From: Spironucleus salmonicida
Taxonomy: Eukaryota; Fornicata; Diplomonadida; Hexamitidae
NCBI GenBank assembly: GCA_000497125.2
Contig: CM035317.1
Coordinates: 460,001-524,000, forward strand
Length of the DNA: 64,000 nt
Reading direction: 5' to 3'
Under the pieces are notes generated by a model. It saw only the letters and a program-made list of their open reading frames with translations, did not search any database and had not been told where the DNA came from. Below, in pieces: positions 25,565-36,486 of this stretch (position 1 is the stretch's first letter; the number at the start of each line of letters is the position of its first letter). The position numbers were made by a program, and so were the translations under genes.

Positions 25565-25945
25565 TCACTCCTCTTATTTCTGCTCGACTTCTTCGGCAGC
25601 ACCTTCGGTCTTGGGAGGAGCCATATTCTTGAAAATTTCCATTAACTACTACATGGACTGCTGCTGTCTCTGCTCGAAACGAGTGTCCTTAGAGGCACGT
25701 TCCTTGTGCTCGCCACGAACGGACCAGATATTAGTTTGGGGGTTTCCCTGGAGGTTGGGCTTAGCGTATTCCACGCAGCGGTCACCCATATAAATGGTAA
25801 CGTTTTCCATATCGAGATTCTTCATGTTGAAACCAGACAATGCGTCGGTTTACTAGATAAGCTTCGCCTAGGATGCGGGAACCTTGTTCGAGCGAGCCTG
25901 CTTAGCGGAGGATTACTTGATTTTAGAAATGAGCTTATTGTTCAT
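25565..25945 (-). CDS. Small hydrophilic protein, hypothetical, 126 aa
   Basis: ATG (MNNKLISKIKQSSAKQARSN) to TGA with several TAR codons as Gln. Highly charged and Gln/Lys-rich, mostly helical by composition. Notable blocks are LSGFNMKNLDMENVTIYMGD and TNIWSVRGEHKERASKDTRF, with a helical MQQLMEIFKNMAPP before an acidic tail. No Cys-rich or membrane segment. It reads like a subunit of a larger assembly but I cannot name it. It is convergent with MCM3 across the RNA interval. Confidence 0.6.
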
Positions 25946-26033
25946 TCTTCGTGGAGAGGAAAAAATATTAGGAAAGGAAATAAAAAATTTTTAATATTAG
26001 AAATTATATAATAATGATATATTTATTTTCCAC

Positions 26034-27620
26034 TCACTTTCCACATATTGACTAAATAATGCTTTGAACCGCTAAACAGCACCTGCCCTTATCGCCTTCG
26101 CTAACCTAGCTCATTATATCAGCAAAATCACTATATTCAACTCCTTTTTCCACCTTTCCACATACTTAAATAGAAACTGATATAACGCTCGCGAAACTTT
26201 TCCGTTCCGGTTTTTTAGCTTTTTTCTGTGAAACGGAAAACGTTTTCGGCGCGTTCCCTTCCTTTGGAGCGCCAACCACCTCGAGGTCCAGAACGCTCAA
26301 TTTCGGTTTTTGGGCATGCCCGTTTCCACAATATTTCGCCGCAGAATCCTGGTACGGCTGAGAAACTGCTGAAACTTGTTAGTCGTTCAGCTCGGAATCG
26401 AACCCACCATCGTCTAATTTTTGCTTGCCCACTGCAACTAAGCCAATTTTGTTGGAAGTAATTATTTTTATCGAACTTTGTAGCGAGCAAAACCTTTCTG
26501 ATGAATCTGAATTTTGACTTCCCAGGAGCTGGATTTCGCGATTAGACCGCCCAGACAACTTGCGCGAATGATCTAATTCCGCTCGCGCCACTCCAAAATT
26601 TTCGCTCCTGCCTGGCGATCTCCGGCGTTTTACCGCAGAAACTATCTTCCCTTCCACATAATTTTACTCAATTTTCGTTCCCGCGGTGCGCGAAACCAGC
26701 AGAGAATCTGCATTTTCCGCTCCTTTTTTAACGACTTTAGCAGAAACTATCAGCGCATCGCTGGCATTTTCCGCACCGTTAGGCCTCCGCGCAGGCGCTG
26801 GTTTCGCAAAAGACTTCTAGAGGGCTTCAGGGATTTCTGCGCTTTCTAAGGAGCGGAAACTCGCTTATATCACTTGGTGAGTTTGTGGTTCATTGAGTTT
26901 TTGTATACCTTGTTTTTTGACGAATTTAGCAGAAACTATCAGCGCATCTACTTACTTTTCCTCTCCTTTTTACTGATATAACGATTTTAAGTGATATAAC
27001 TCTGAAAAATTTTCCCAAAACGCCTCCTTTTCGCCCTCGCTGGCCTCTGCAAAACTGCGCTCTTCTGGCGAAACTTACGGCTTTGATGCCAGCCCAATTT
27101 CTACTGTTTCCGGCAAATCCGATTTCGCGAGTTTCTCAGAAACTATCAGCGCAAATCGCTCCAGTTCTTACCCTTCCTATTCTTATTTTTAGTAGCCCCC
27201 ACTGACACTAAAAGAAGACGAATTTTCGGTCTGAAAATGCGAAATTTCGGCAGTCAAATCCGGCCGCATTTTGGCCTCTGGGGTGCAGCCGATCCAGAAG
27301 TAGTCCTCCAGCGACTGGCTCGAAAAGGCCTCGAAACGGCGGCTGGCGAGCTCCTCGTAGTCCGAGCAGCTCGGTGCGGAAGGGGCGTGCAAATCGCATG
27401 ATGGGGGCGGGACTCGTCTATTTGCGGGGTTATTGGGGCTCTGGTGCGATTCTAGGGGTGGCTGGGTTGATTTTGGGGAGTTATCGCTTAATTTCGCGGT
27501 ATTGAGCTAATGTGGGTAGGAAATGGAGGTTTATAGGCTATATGGGGCGTGGGTGGCTGCGGGGATGCAGTAGGGCCGAATTACGCCCGTATAGCGCGAT
27601 TCTGGTAGCGCGGTGTGCAT
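26034..27620 (-). CDS. Ser/Ala/Lys-rich protein with short internal repeats, hypothetical, 528 aa
   Basis: A single open frame of 529 codons with about a dozen TAA/TAG as Gln; its coding nature only shows with the TGA-only code. The N-terminal ~100 residues are Pro/Ser-rich and disordered. Then SCSDYEELASRRFEAF begins a helical region with a repeated motif: FALIVSEKL, DALIVSAKFVKK, DALIVSAKVVKK and GKIVSAVKRR, spaced about 65-70 residues. At DNA level this is AGAAACTATCAGCGCA on the plus strand at 26742, 26931 and 27138. A basic region (RRRSPGRSE) and a Cys-containing C-terminus follow. No known domain recognised; possibly a nuclear or scaffold protein. Confidence 0.6.
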
Positions 27621-27786
27621 TTTCTACGTAAAATTATATTATATTATGTATAATAATAATAATCAAAATAAATTGTAAAAGTATAATAATTAATATATAT
27701 TGTATAATAATTAATATAATTTATAATAAAATATATGTGGATTAGTTGTATAATAATACTAAAAATTAAAGACCACTATTAAATAT

Positions 27787-28110
27787 TCACTGTCTTCTGG
27801 GTTTTGGTAAAAATTTTTAAAGTGGTGAAACTAGGGCCTCCAACTGCCCAAATTCCTCATCTAGCCCGTCCGTGACATTGGCACCTAACGGCCTCAGCTT
27901 TGCAGTCGTGTGCGGCGTGGATGGTGCAGAAATCTATTCGTCAAAATCGCGCATAGAGAGAACTTTCGGCAGTCCGCACCTAAGCTTTTTACCTGTGGAC
28001 ATGTTAGGCAGAATTTGAGGAATAGTAGTGAATGATTTTCGCTGCAGAAGGCGAACTGCAGCTCGCTGTTACTTTGGTGTTTTTGGATCGTCAAAATAAT
28101 TTTAGTTCAT
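27787..28110 (-). CDS. Small basic protein, hypothetical, 107 aa
   Basis: ATG (MNQNYFDDPKTPKQQRAAVR) to TGA with five TAR codons as Gln. It is basic at the N-terminus (RLLQRKSF), has a short acidic patch near DGLDEEFGQ, and ends KPRRQ. No membrane segment or Cys motif. It follows the 528-aa gene in the same orientation, about 170 bases upstream of that start. No family recognised. Confidence 0.55.
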
Positions 28111-28314
28111 TTCTGGTTTTTGTAGCTTTTAAATATTTCTTATTATAAAATAATTAATATTAAAATGTAAAAAATGTAAAAGAAAGGTAAGAGAAAACAA
28201 AAGTACGTACTTCTGAAGCTTTCACAAAATCTTTAGCGGTACGGTATCGATATTCATCAAAATAATTGCTTGGATTTGAACTAAGCTATAAACTAATATA
28301 ATTCTAAAATTCTA

Positions 28315-28914
28315 ATGCAGCCTGTCTTGGAAAACAGTTCGTCAGCATCTGCTGGAGATTAGCCTTATATCAATAGACTTAAGACAACACATATTAATTT
28401 TCTCTCTATGGCGAAGGGGCTCATTTTCTACAAGGTTAAACCCCTTATGGAATCCAAATTGTTGCAATATAAGCCTTTGGAGGCCTTTGAATATGCTATT
28501 TTATTTGGAAAAATAAAAACTATCGGTAACGTTAAATTTATTATAATGCTAGCGCAGGATTTTAAGTTCCTTAAGGACTAAAGTTAGTTCCCCAAGGTTC
28601 TTGAATCAGAGATAAACAAAATTGAGCTTAAAATACCAAAATCAAAGACATTAACTACAGTTACGGACGAAAAATAGATTATACTTGTGAAGACCACCAA
28701 ATATATCAAGCGAGAGCTGGAATCTATGCGGTTACTTATCGATGATGGAGTCTAGTTTTACACTTACTTATTATTTCTTAAATGGTAAATTTTTCCAGAT
28801 AACTATCTCATTTATTTGAAGAACTAGCCAATTTCAGAATGGATATTAGAGAAACTTACCCCTCTTATCAGTAAAGTAAAGATAGTAGGTCTGAGAAATG
28901 TTTAACATGAGTGA
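28315..28914 (+). CDS. Hypothetical protein, 199 aa
   Basis: One frame from ATG (MQPVLENSSSASAGDQ) to TGA with about nine TAR codons as Gln. After a Ser-rich start the protein is Lys/Leu/Ile-rich and looks helical and soluble (FLSMAKGLIFYKVKPLMESK, KVKIVGLRNVQ). It is divergent from the minus-strand genes to its left (about 200 bases between the two starts), so the gap may hold a shared promoter. No domain recognised. Confidence 0.6.
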
Positions 28915-29871
28915 CTATAGAATATTTTAATACTCTAGACTTTTCACTTTACATGTTAAATATAAATGCATAACTTTTTTATGTACAGAACTTGCTAGTA
29001 TCTAGTACATATTAAAACAATTTCATAAAAGTATGATGCATTTTAATTAAGGCAATATACTTAATTCTAATTATATTTTATAATTGTTCATGTAATAAAA
29101 TTATAATTTTAAGCTTATCTATACATAGATATTATATTGATAAACAAATACATTTAACAGATTTTCTCAATTTTATATTAAGAATAATAAAAAATTTATA
29201 AACAGTATTAATAATTATTATATAATTATTAATACATTTTTGAAAAATATATTACTATCTTTATAATTTCTACGTTCTTTGTGAATTAAATAATACAGTG
29301 TGTATGATAATAATCTATATTAATAAAATTATTAATAATAATAGTTTTATAAATTATTAATAAATTAGAAAAGTTTAAATGTATGTTTCTTAAATAAATT
29401 TGTCTATATATTTGTAATTTACTTATATTTATAAATTGAATTCTCTTCCTAATAAAATTATATGTTACACTGTTTTGAGTGTAATCTCATTAAAAAGTTC
29501 TGATACTAAAAGATATTATTATATATATACTAATATAAATCACATATACATAAACTAGTAAATCCTGAGGGTTGTGTAAACGTACTACTGTAACAATTTA
29601 TTGCTTATTTCAATTAAAAAAAACTAAGTACAAAATGATAATTACCATAATTATTTTATTTTATAAAATGATTATTATTTCTAAATATATAATATTAAAT
29701 TTATCTATGTATTGGTAATATTTTAAAAAACGAAAACACTTAAACAAAATTGATTTTACAAATTTTAAACAATATAATGAGTTGTACTCAATTTCTTAGA
29801 AGGAAGTTGTGATATACTTATGCGACTTTTAAAAATTTATTATTTTTAAAAATATAATTTCTTTCCTTTAA
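28915..29871. other. AT-rich intergenic region
   Basis: About 950 bases of almost pure A and T with no supported gene in any frame. Confidence 0.6.
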
Positions 29872-30144
29872 ATGAGTAGACATCATTGGACACTAGACTA
29901 ACGCGAGAAATTGTTCGCATTTGTAGATGAATACGGACCAGCTTGGGCCTTATGCCGTGAAAAAATATTTCCTAGTCTAACAATTCCTTAAATTAAATTT
30001 AAGTATTATACAGACTAACGCAAAAATAGAGATGAAACTATTAAGAAAAATATATCGTACTTAACAGAGAGGAATATGAAGTCAGATTGTTTAGATTCCG
30101 AAATAGTGGATCTTATGATTAAAATTTAATAATTAAATAAATGA
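29872..30144 (+). CDS. Myb/SANT-like DNA-binding protein, 90 aa
   Basis: ATG (MSRHHWTLDQREKLFAFVDE) to TGA, with TAA/TAG as Gln at five sites. The first 50 residues follow a SANT/Myb repeat: W-T at the start of helix 1, then W18-equivalent in YGPAWALCREKIFPSLT, and the recognition-helix end QIKFKYYTDQRKNR with aromatic Tyr in place of the third Trp. The rest is a short helical tail. Such single-repeat proteins would bind DNA or histones. Compare the minus-strand gene at 45935, which has a related layout. Confidence 0.65.
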
Positions 30145-30296
30145 TATGAAAATTCTGATTCATTGATATTAATATTTTTAAAAATAAGGTTTAAAAGTGA
30201 AAACAGTTATTATTTTCATAATATCAAATAAAATATTTATTGGGTATATGTATTATACTTTTACTGTACTTTTTATATCTTATGCATAATCTATCT

Positions 30297-30297
30297 A

Positions 30298-30352
<55 letters not shown>

Positions 30353-30353
30353 A
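30297..30353. repeat. (AAAT)n microsatellite
   Basis: About 14 uninterrupted copies of the tetranucleotide TAAA/AAAT in AT-rich DNA, between the SANT-like gene and the inverted duplication. Confidence 0.95.
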
Positions 30354-30627
30354 ACATGAAAAATTATGGTAATTAGTATGTATAATACAACTATAATGAA
30401 GTTTAAAAATAATTTATTTTTTATCTAACTTTATTTAATGCTAATTTGAGAAGCACTGAGTCACTTTATGATTATATAATACAAAAATTCTTAGTTATAT
30501 TTTAATTATTTAGCTAATTTTATAAATTTATTATTAAATAACTTATTTCCAGTTAATAAATTATACTAGTTATATATTGCATAAATATTTTCTACGATCC
30601 TGATTTTCTAACAGTAATTATCAACTA

Positions 30628-31683
30628 ATGTTTGAAATATAAGAATTTTCATTTAATACGCCCACGTCTAGGATGACGATAATTCTGATCTGCGTGGCCT
30701 TCGCGGGCTGCGCGAACGGCCTCTTCTTCCCCACCGCCATCGGGGTTGCGGCCTCCCTGGACGTGAGCTTCATCGCCGCCTTCAATGCTGGGTCGGGAAT
30801 CGCCGGTATAGTTGCCCAGGTGCTCAAGGTGATCACGAAGCCCATCATCCCCTTCAACAGCAAGGCCCCCACCTTCGACTCCGTGCTGTACTACACCACC
30901 GTGGCCTACTACATCATCGCCGCTATCTTCGTGCTCGTGACCTACTTCGCCTACTTCTGGCTCGTCAAGAACTACGGCGCTGACAAGATCGAGTTCGACG
31001 CCGCCGACCGCCAGAAGTACTTCACGCGCGACAAGAGCGCCGCCAAGGAGGTCGCCGCCCCCGGCACCACCTTCTTCGACGCGGTCAAGAACTTGTGGAT
31101 GCCCGGCGTCTCGCTCTTCCTCATCTTCTTCGTCACCCTCACCCTGTTCCCCGCCATCACCATCCAGATCCTGTGCTACTCCATGTTCAAGACCAACGAG
31201 TCCGGCAAGTACGGCGACTGGTGGTCCATCATCATGTTCTCCTGGTTCATGGTCGGCGACTGGGTCGGCCGGCAGTTCCCCTCCTGGAAGTGGGGGCTCA
31301 GCATCTGGAACGTCAAGACGCTCTTCATCGCCGCCATCGTCAGGCTCGCCTTCATCGCGCTCTTCATCATCCAGATCGTGCCCTACTACCACTGGCCTGC
31401 CGGTACCGCTTCGCCTGCTGCAGCTGGCACCGCCCCCGACGGCCTTCCCCTCGTCCACAACGACCTGGTGGCCTGGATCGTGATGATCCTCTTCGCGGTG
31501 TCCAACGGCTGGTTCATGTGCGCCATCTTCTGCAAGTACGGCAGCATCATGAAGCCCGAGACCAACGGCACGCACGCCGCCAACTTCATGACCCTCTGCC
31601 TCAACATGGGCCTCCTCTTCGGCAGCTCGCTCGGCACCGTCGTGTCCATCATAATTGATAGCGCGAAGGCCAGTCTGGGCTGA
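30628..31683 (+). pseudogene. 5'-truncated ENT-type nucleoside transporter copy (chimeric frame)
   Basis: From 30670 the sequence is nearly identical to the full ENT genes at 39621-40973 and 57591-58943 but lacks their first ~112 codons, hence the first membrane helices. The AT-rich DNA upstream happens to supply an in-frame ATG at 30628 (MFEIQEFSFNTPTSR), giving an open 351-aa chimeric frame to TGA. Loss of the ENT N-terminus, including the GITVLLPFNCF helix, makes transport function doubtful. It is the outer end of the left arm of the inverted duplication. Confidence 0.7.
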
Positions 31684-31862
31684 GAGTGAACGTAATTATC
31701 CTTTAGCAAGTGCGGGCCATCCCATCCCACCCGCCGCAGCGCTGCCCGCTCAGTCGCATATACTATATATCCCGCCGTGCATATTTCGCCAGCCTGAAAA
31801 ACGGGAGCGAAGTAGTCCCCTCCATATAATAACGGCATATTCCGGTCATTCCTAATTTCCGC

Positions 31863-32972
31863 ATGCCGAACCAGCCGTCCAAGTCGAAGTACAAGTTTCT
31901 TGCGAAAAAGGGCGCCGGCGCGTTCGCGGACGTGATCGAGGCCCTGAACACCACGAACCAGGAGAGGGTCGCCATCAAGCGCATGAAGCAGCCGTACGAG
32001 TCCGTGGAGCAGATAACCAAGCTGAAGGAGCTGAAAGTCCTCAAAAACCTGCGGAGCAAGCCCAACATAGTCCAGCTGCAGGAAATCCTCTTCGACCGCG
32101 CCTCGGGAAAGCTGGCCCTCGTGTTCGAGCTCCTGGACATGAACCTTTACGAGATCATCAAGGACCTTCCGCAGCCGCTACCGGCCAACCTGGCGAAGTT
32201 CTACTGCTTCCAGGCAGCCTGCTCCCTGACGACGCTGCACGAGAACCACTTCTTCCACCGGGACATAAAGCCGGAGAACTTCCTGATGAAGAAGTACGGG
32301 AATGCGTTCGTCCTCAAGCTGGCCGACTTCGGGTCCGCCACGGAGAAGACCAACGCCCCTCCGCTGACGGAGTACATTTCCACGCGCTGGTATCGTGCCC
32401 CGGAGATCCTGCTAACCGACGGGGACTACTCGTTTGAGATCGACATATTCGCGCTGGGATGCGTATTTTTCGAGGTATGCACCAACTTCCCGCTGTTCCC
32501 CGGGAAGGACGAGGTGGACCAGCTGCAGCGGATTCACAAAGTGTGCGGCGTGCCGGGCGTGGATGTGTTCACGCGCATCCGACGGAACGCAACTCGAAAC
32601 CCCATCAAGACGAGCTTCATGCAGCAACAGGGCGTCGGGGTAGGAAAGTGGATTAAAAACAAGGACGCCAGCCACACGATCGAGGGCATGATCCAGTATG
32701 ACCCGAAGCTGCGGATGACGATCTAGGATGTGCTGGCGTCCGAGTGGTTCGCAGATATGGGATAGATCCTAGAGGTGGTTAAGGGGGACCTTCCTGCGGA
32801 GCACTATGAGCTTCTGCGAGGGTTTGTATCAAAGAGAGCCGATCTTCCAGGAGTCCAAGCTAAAAAGACTAGCTACAAGGTGAAAAGAGAGCCGACAAAA
32901 GGGCACGCTGCACAAGATAATGGGATCAAGCTGCCAACAATAGTAGTAAAAGGCTAGAAAGCCAAATAGTGA
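31863..32972 (+). CDS. RCK-family (MAK/ICK/MOK-like) protein kinase, left copy
   Basis: 369 aa, TGA-terminated, with four TAG codons near the 3' end as Gln. Kinase motifs: Gly-loop KGAGAFADV (17-24), VAIK Lys39, HRD (132-134) in FHRDIKPEN, DFG (155-157), activation-loop TEY (169-171) in LTEYISTRWYRAPE and APE (179-181). TEY next to ISTRWYRAPE is typical of MOK/LF4 and related RCK kinases, which control flagellar length and transport in other eukaryotes. A basic C-terminal tail follows. It differs from the right copy by Thr instead of Ala at residue 123. Confidence 0.85.
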
Positions 32973-33040
32973 AAGATTTCGGGCTTTCTTTCGGATGGCT
33001 TATAATATTCTGTATTGTCATATTATATTCAGTTCGTAAA

Positions 33041-33295
33041 ATGGGAGCCATAGCCTCGATTCTTCGATCCGGCAAACCACCGCCTTCTAATAGACATAAA
33101 GTGCCTAATGAGAGGATGATAAAAGAGGTAGTGTCTGTACAAAGTCCAGCCCCCGCCATCCAGCCCATGGAAGTAAGCTAGGACTCTGCTAGCTAATTCC
33201 TAGTCCTCCCGTCGACCATCCTCATGGCGGGTGGTCCAAAAGGATAGATAGCAGATAATAGGTGTGTGGCTTCAACAGACGAAAAGTTTATCTGA
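33041..33295 (+). CDS. Small ORF downstream of the kinase (uncertain)
   Basis: 84 codons from ATG (MGAIASILRSGKPPPSNRHK) to TGA with TAG/TAA as Gln. The same frame is open upstream, where it would encode a hydrophobic stretch (GWLIIFCIVILYSV) but without an ATG. Pro/Ser-rich with no recognisable domain. Duplicated in the right arm. It may be a real small membrane-anchored protein or just sequence between the kinase and the transporter-like gene. Confidence 0.25.
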
Positions 33296-33356
33296 GGTGT
33301 GGATATGTATCGTTTTCTGATATACGGTAATATATATATGTATCAGTATTCTAAAA

Positions 33357-34817
33357 ATGGATGGAGCACCGCATGAACAGATTCTTGTTGATGCATCGTA
33401 GGTGGTCCTAAAAATACCTGCTCTAAAGCTGGTTTTTATCTCAGTTTGGCCTGTTTTGGTTTCTGGTGTCGTTTATTGTGCATAGTAATTTATCTCGATG
33501 TATTTTTTACAGGCCTTTGTGATTCCAGACCAGCCATACATCTTAGTTGTACTATTTGCCGGAATAACCTTGTTCTAAGCTTTTCCAGGAAGTATCTGGG
33601 AGCAATTCTCTTAGATCGCCAGCCAGACACTCTTTGTTAATGACCTGGAAACAGCCGATAACCTTAATCTAATATCAATCAATTTATCCATATGCTGGAC
33701 AGTTATCTCATTGATTATTTTCTACCCCATCTGCTATTTTGTTGTTACCAAATATAACATGCCTGAAACAATCCGACCACTGCTATATACAACATTTGCA
33801 CTTACGGGACCATTCTCAGCACTGACTGTTGGATAGGAGTTTCGGTACCAAGTTGAGGAAAGAGTTCTTTTGGGATCATCTATCACTATATTTTTAGCTA
33901 TCATTTTCATCAGTATTGAAATGTTCCTTTATGTAACCTTCTTTCCTAGCTCAGCATGGCCAACCGCAGTCGCTTATGTATTGACAAATGTTCTAATATC
34001 AACATGGACTGTTGTATGGAATCAGAAAGTCACAGTTTTGGGCATCAAGAACAAGACTATTATTACTACTACCTGGAAAGATATTGCCAACTTTAAGAAA
34101 CTGAAAGGATTCTTGCACTAGATGGGTTAGTTTTTATTCAGCAGCATACTGATCCTTCCTTTAAAGTTAGCACTACCAGTGGGTATATTCCTTGGGGCGA
34201 CCTTGACCTAAAACTCCCCTAACGCGAAGGCCCAAGGATACAAACTCTTAGTATTCTCGTTTTACGGATAAATATTTCGGGTGGTTCCGCAAGCTATTTC
34301 TAAATTTTTCATGAAAGTAACTCTTATCTGCATCAAAGAGAATCACCACCGTCGCATCAACGAGCTCATTCTCCACTCGATTATTTTGTGTGCAATCATT
34401 AATGGAGTAATCATGCTCCTAATGATATTTCTCCCTATTATTTAAGTTTTTCTCCCCGCAAATGAAGGACTTCCTGACATAAAAGATCCTATTTTACATA
34501 CTGGGATTTCTGGGTTTGGGTAGATTGCCACAGAAATAGCAGTATCCCTAGCAATGGCACATAGACACTATCCAATTATAGCCTCGTTAGGATGTTTGAA
34601 ACTGGTATAAGAATTCTTAAATTGGTACCTTTTCACTAAATACGTAGGTGAAACAGATACTTTTTATAAGATACCCCTTTATGGAGAGCTAAACTCTAGT
34701 ATTGCCGGCTTGTTTATTATCATATGCTACTGTGTGTGGTTTTAGAAAAAGGGTAAGACCGAAGTAAATACACCTAGCAAGAAACACTCATAGCACAAGT
34801 CAAACTAAAAAAAGTGA
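33357..34817 (+). CDS. Multi-pass membrane protein, possibly MATE-like transporter, left copy
   Basis: 486 aa with many TAR codons as Gln, ending at TGA. At least ten hydrophobic segments can be read (for example LVFISVWPVLVSGVVYC, ILVVLFAGITLFQAF, FLAIIFISIEMFLYVTFF, SLAGLF-like end near the C-terminus), joined by short loops, plus a basic tail GKTEVNTPSKKHSQHKS. The layout, with a pair of helices at the N-terminus and a repeated half, resembles MATE/lipid-flippase proteins, but I see no diagnostic motif. Codon use is AT-richer than the ENT and kinase genes in the same arm. Confidence 0.6.
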
Positions 34818-34832
34818 TATTTCGTATGTACT

Positions 34833-35057
34833 TCACTTCAAAGCTACTCCACTCTTAATCCCTGCCAAGTGCCCGATAACATCGTAGTTGAATTTTTCTA
34901 ACATATCGCCATCAATTCCCTGTATGAAAGCTTCCTGGACCTGCTATATATTTTAAACGCTACTTATATCTCTCCAGAATGGGATCACGCCTCTATTCCA
35001 GTCTCTGACTACAGATATGGCCACCTCATCCTGGTCTACAATGCCTCCATGTTTAAT
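34833..35057 (-). pseudogene. 3' fragment of the nucleolar GTPase gene, inverted
   Basis: Exact inverted copy of 36247-36471, the last 75 codons (including TGA) of the GTPase gene. It has no start and is cut at the inner end of the left arm. It shows that the duplication tract ended inside the GTPase gene. Confidence 0.9.
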
Positions 35058-35169
35058 TTTTCAAACTAATAAATTATATAAGATTCTAAACTTTATCTAT
35101 TTTTAAATTATTATATTATATACTATATAATAACTATATAAAATCCCTTTCCTTCACCCGTTCCACCAA

Positions 35170-36471
35170 ATGCCTAAGAAATAACACAAGTCTAAGCGCA
35201 GAGCATCATTAAAAGAGGTTAGAGCAGAAAAACGTCATCAATCTGATGTCAGACGTAAAACTAACAAAGATGTTAAAAAAGGTAAGGCCCCTAGAAAAAT
35301 TTTATTGAAAGATCCAGCACTTCCTAATATTGATCCATTGAAAGCAAAAATTATGCGCTAATTATTAAATAATGCAGAAAAAATTACACCAACAGATATG
35401 CAGCGAGCTATGGCCTAAAAATTTGCGGTTGATGTTGTGAATGCGGAGTAAGAAATTAGAGATATCTAAGATGACATATTTAATTCTGGAGATGTATTCC
35501 TTAAAGAAAAGAACTTAAGAAAACAATAATTTAAGACAGAATTAAACTAAGTTGTTCAATAATCTGATGTAATTCTTTAGGTTCTAGATGCTAGAGATCC
35601 AGAAAATACTAGAAATGGGGAGTTGGAGTAACTTTGTCGTACTCTTAAGAAACCCTTTGTATTATTGCTTAATAAAATTGATTTGGTTCCATCCAATGTC
35701 ATATAATAATATGTTAATTATTATAAATCTCTACACATCCCTTCTATACTTTTTAAAGCTCCATAAATTGTTGGAAAGTCTTCTGTTCGTTATGCTTCTG
35801 CATAAACAGGTTTATCTGACAAAACTGCTTGCGTTGGAGCTTTTGAGCTTAAAAGACTACTTCACTCTTTATGTCCTGGTGAACGTGCTGTTGCATGTTG
35901 CGTTGGTTATCCAAATACAGGAAAATCTTCAGTTATTAACGCATTAGCTAATAGGGCATGCTGTTTAGCAGCTCCAATACCTGGTTAAACCAGAAATATT
36001 AAGGAAATCCATATTGATAAAAAACTTAGATTATTAGATTGTCCTGGTGTTGTTTTCGATACGAGATAGAATGTTATCCTTAGAGAAGAATTATTAGAGG
36101 ATCCAATTGGTGAGGTAGGTAGATTATTAGGCATGGTAGGAAAGATTTCCGATGTTTATAATGTTTATACTCTGGAGTTTTAAGAGTTAGACCCAGAATC
36201 ATAATTAAGAGACTTTTTGGTTAAATTGGGTAAGAAATTAGGTAAGATTAAACATGGAGGCATTGTAGACCAGGATGAGGTGGCCATATCTGTAGTCAGA
36301 GACTGGAATAGAGGCGTGATCCCATTCTGGAGAGATATAAGTAGCGTTTAAAATATATAGCAGGTCCAGGAAGCTTTCATACAGGGAATTGATGGCGATA
36401 TGTTAGAAAAATTCAACTACGATGTTATCGGGCACTTGGCAGGGATTAAGAGTGGAGTAGCTTTGAAGTGA
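35170..36471 (+). CDS. Circularly permuted nucleolar GTPase (nucleostemin/Nug1-type)
   Basis: 433 aa, TGA-terminated, with many TAA as Gln. The N-terminus is very basic (KKQHKSKRRASLKEVRAEKR), typical of nucleolar localisation. G motifs are permuted as in the YlqF/nucleostemin group: DARDPENTR, G4 NKIDLVP (168-174), SAQTG, G1 GYPNTGKSS (246-254), G2 PGQTRNI and G3 DCPG (290-293). Such GTPases assist 60S subunit assembly and export. Its 5' two-thirds lie in the spacer of the inverted duplication and its 3' end is in the right arm, so only this copy is complete. Confidence 0.88.
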
Positions 36472-36486
36472 AGTACATACGAAATA

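Larger units (their letters stand above)
30670..35057. repeat. Left arm of a 4388-bp inverted duplication
   Basis: Reverse complement of 36247-40634 (paired coordinates sum to 71304), with only a few substitutions visible. It contains the truncated ENT copy, a kinase, a small ORF, a multi-pass membrane protein gene and the inverted 3' end of the GTPase gene. Its outer edge lies inside an ENT gene and its inner edge inside a GTPase gene, so this arm is the derived copy and the right arm the parent. Confidence 0.95.

Noticed and set aside
26379-26420. T-arm-like GGGTTCGATTCC on the minus strand, hint of a tRNA
   Set aside because: No acceptor, D or anticodon stems can be drawn around it, and it lies within the open frame of the 26034-27620 gene.
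33041-33295. Treating the small ORF after the kinase as confirmed because it is present twice
   Set aside because: Both copies come from one recent duplication and carry no independent evidence of selection; kept only as a low-confidence feature.
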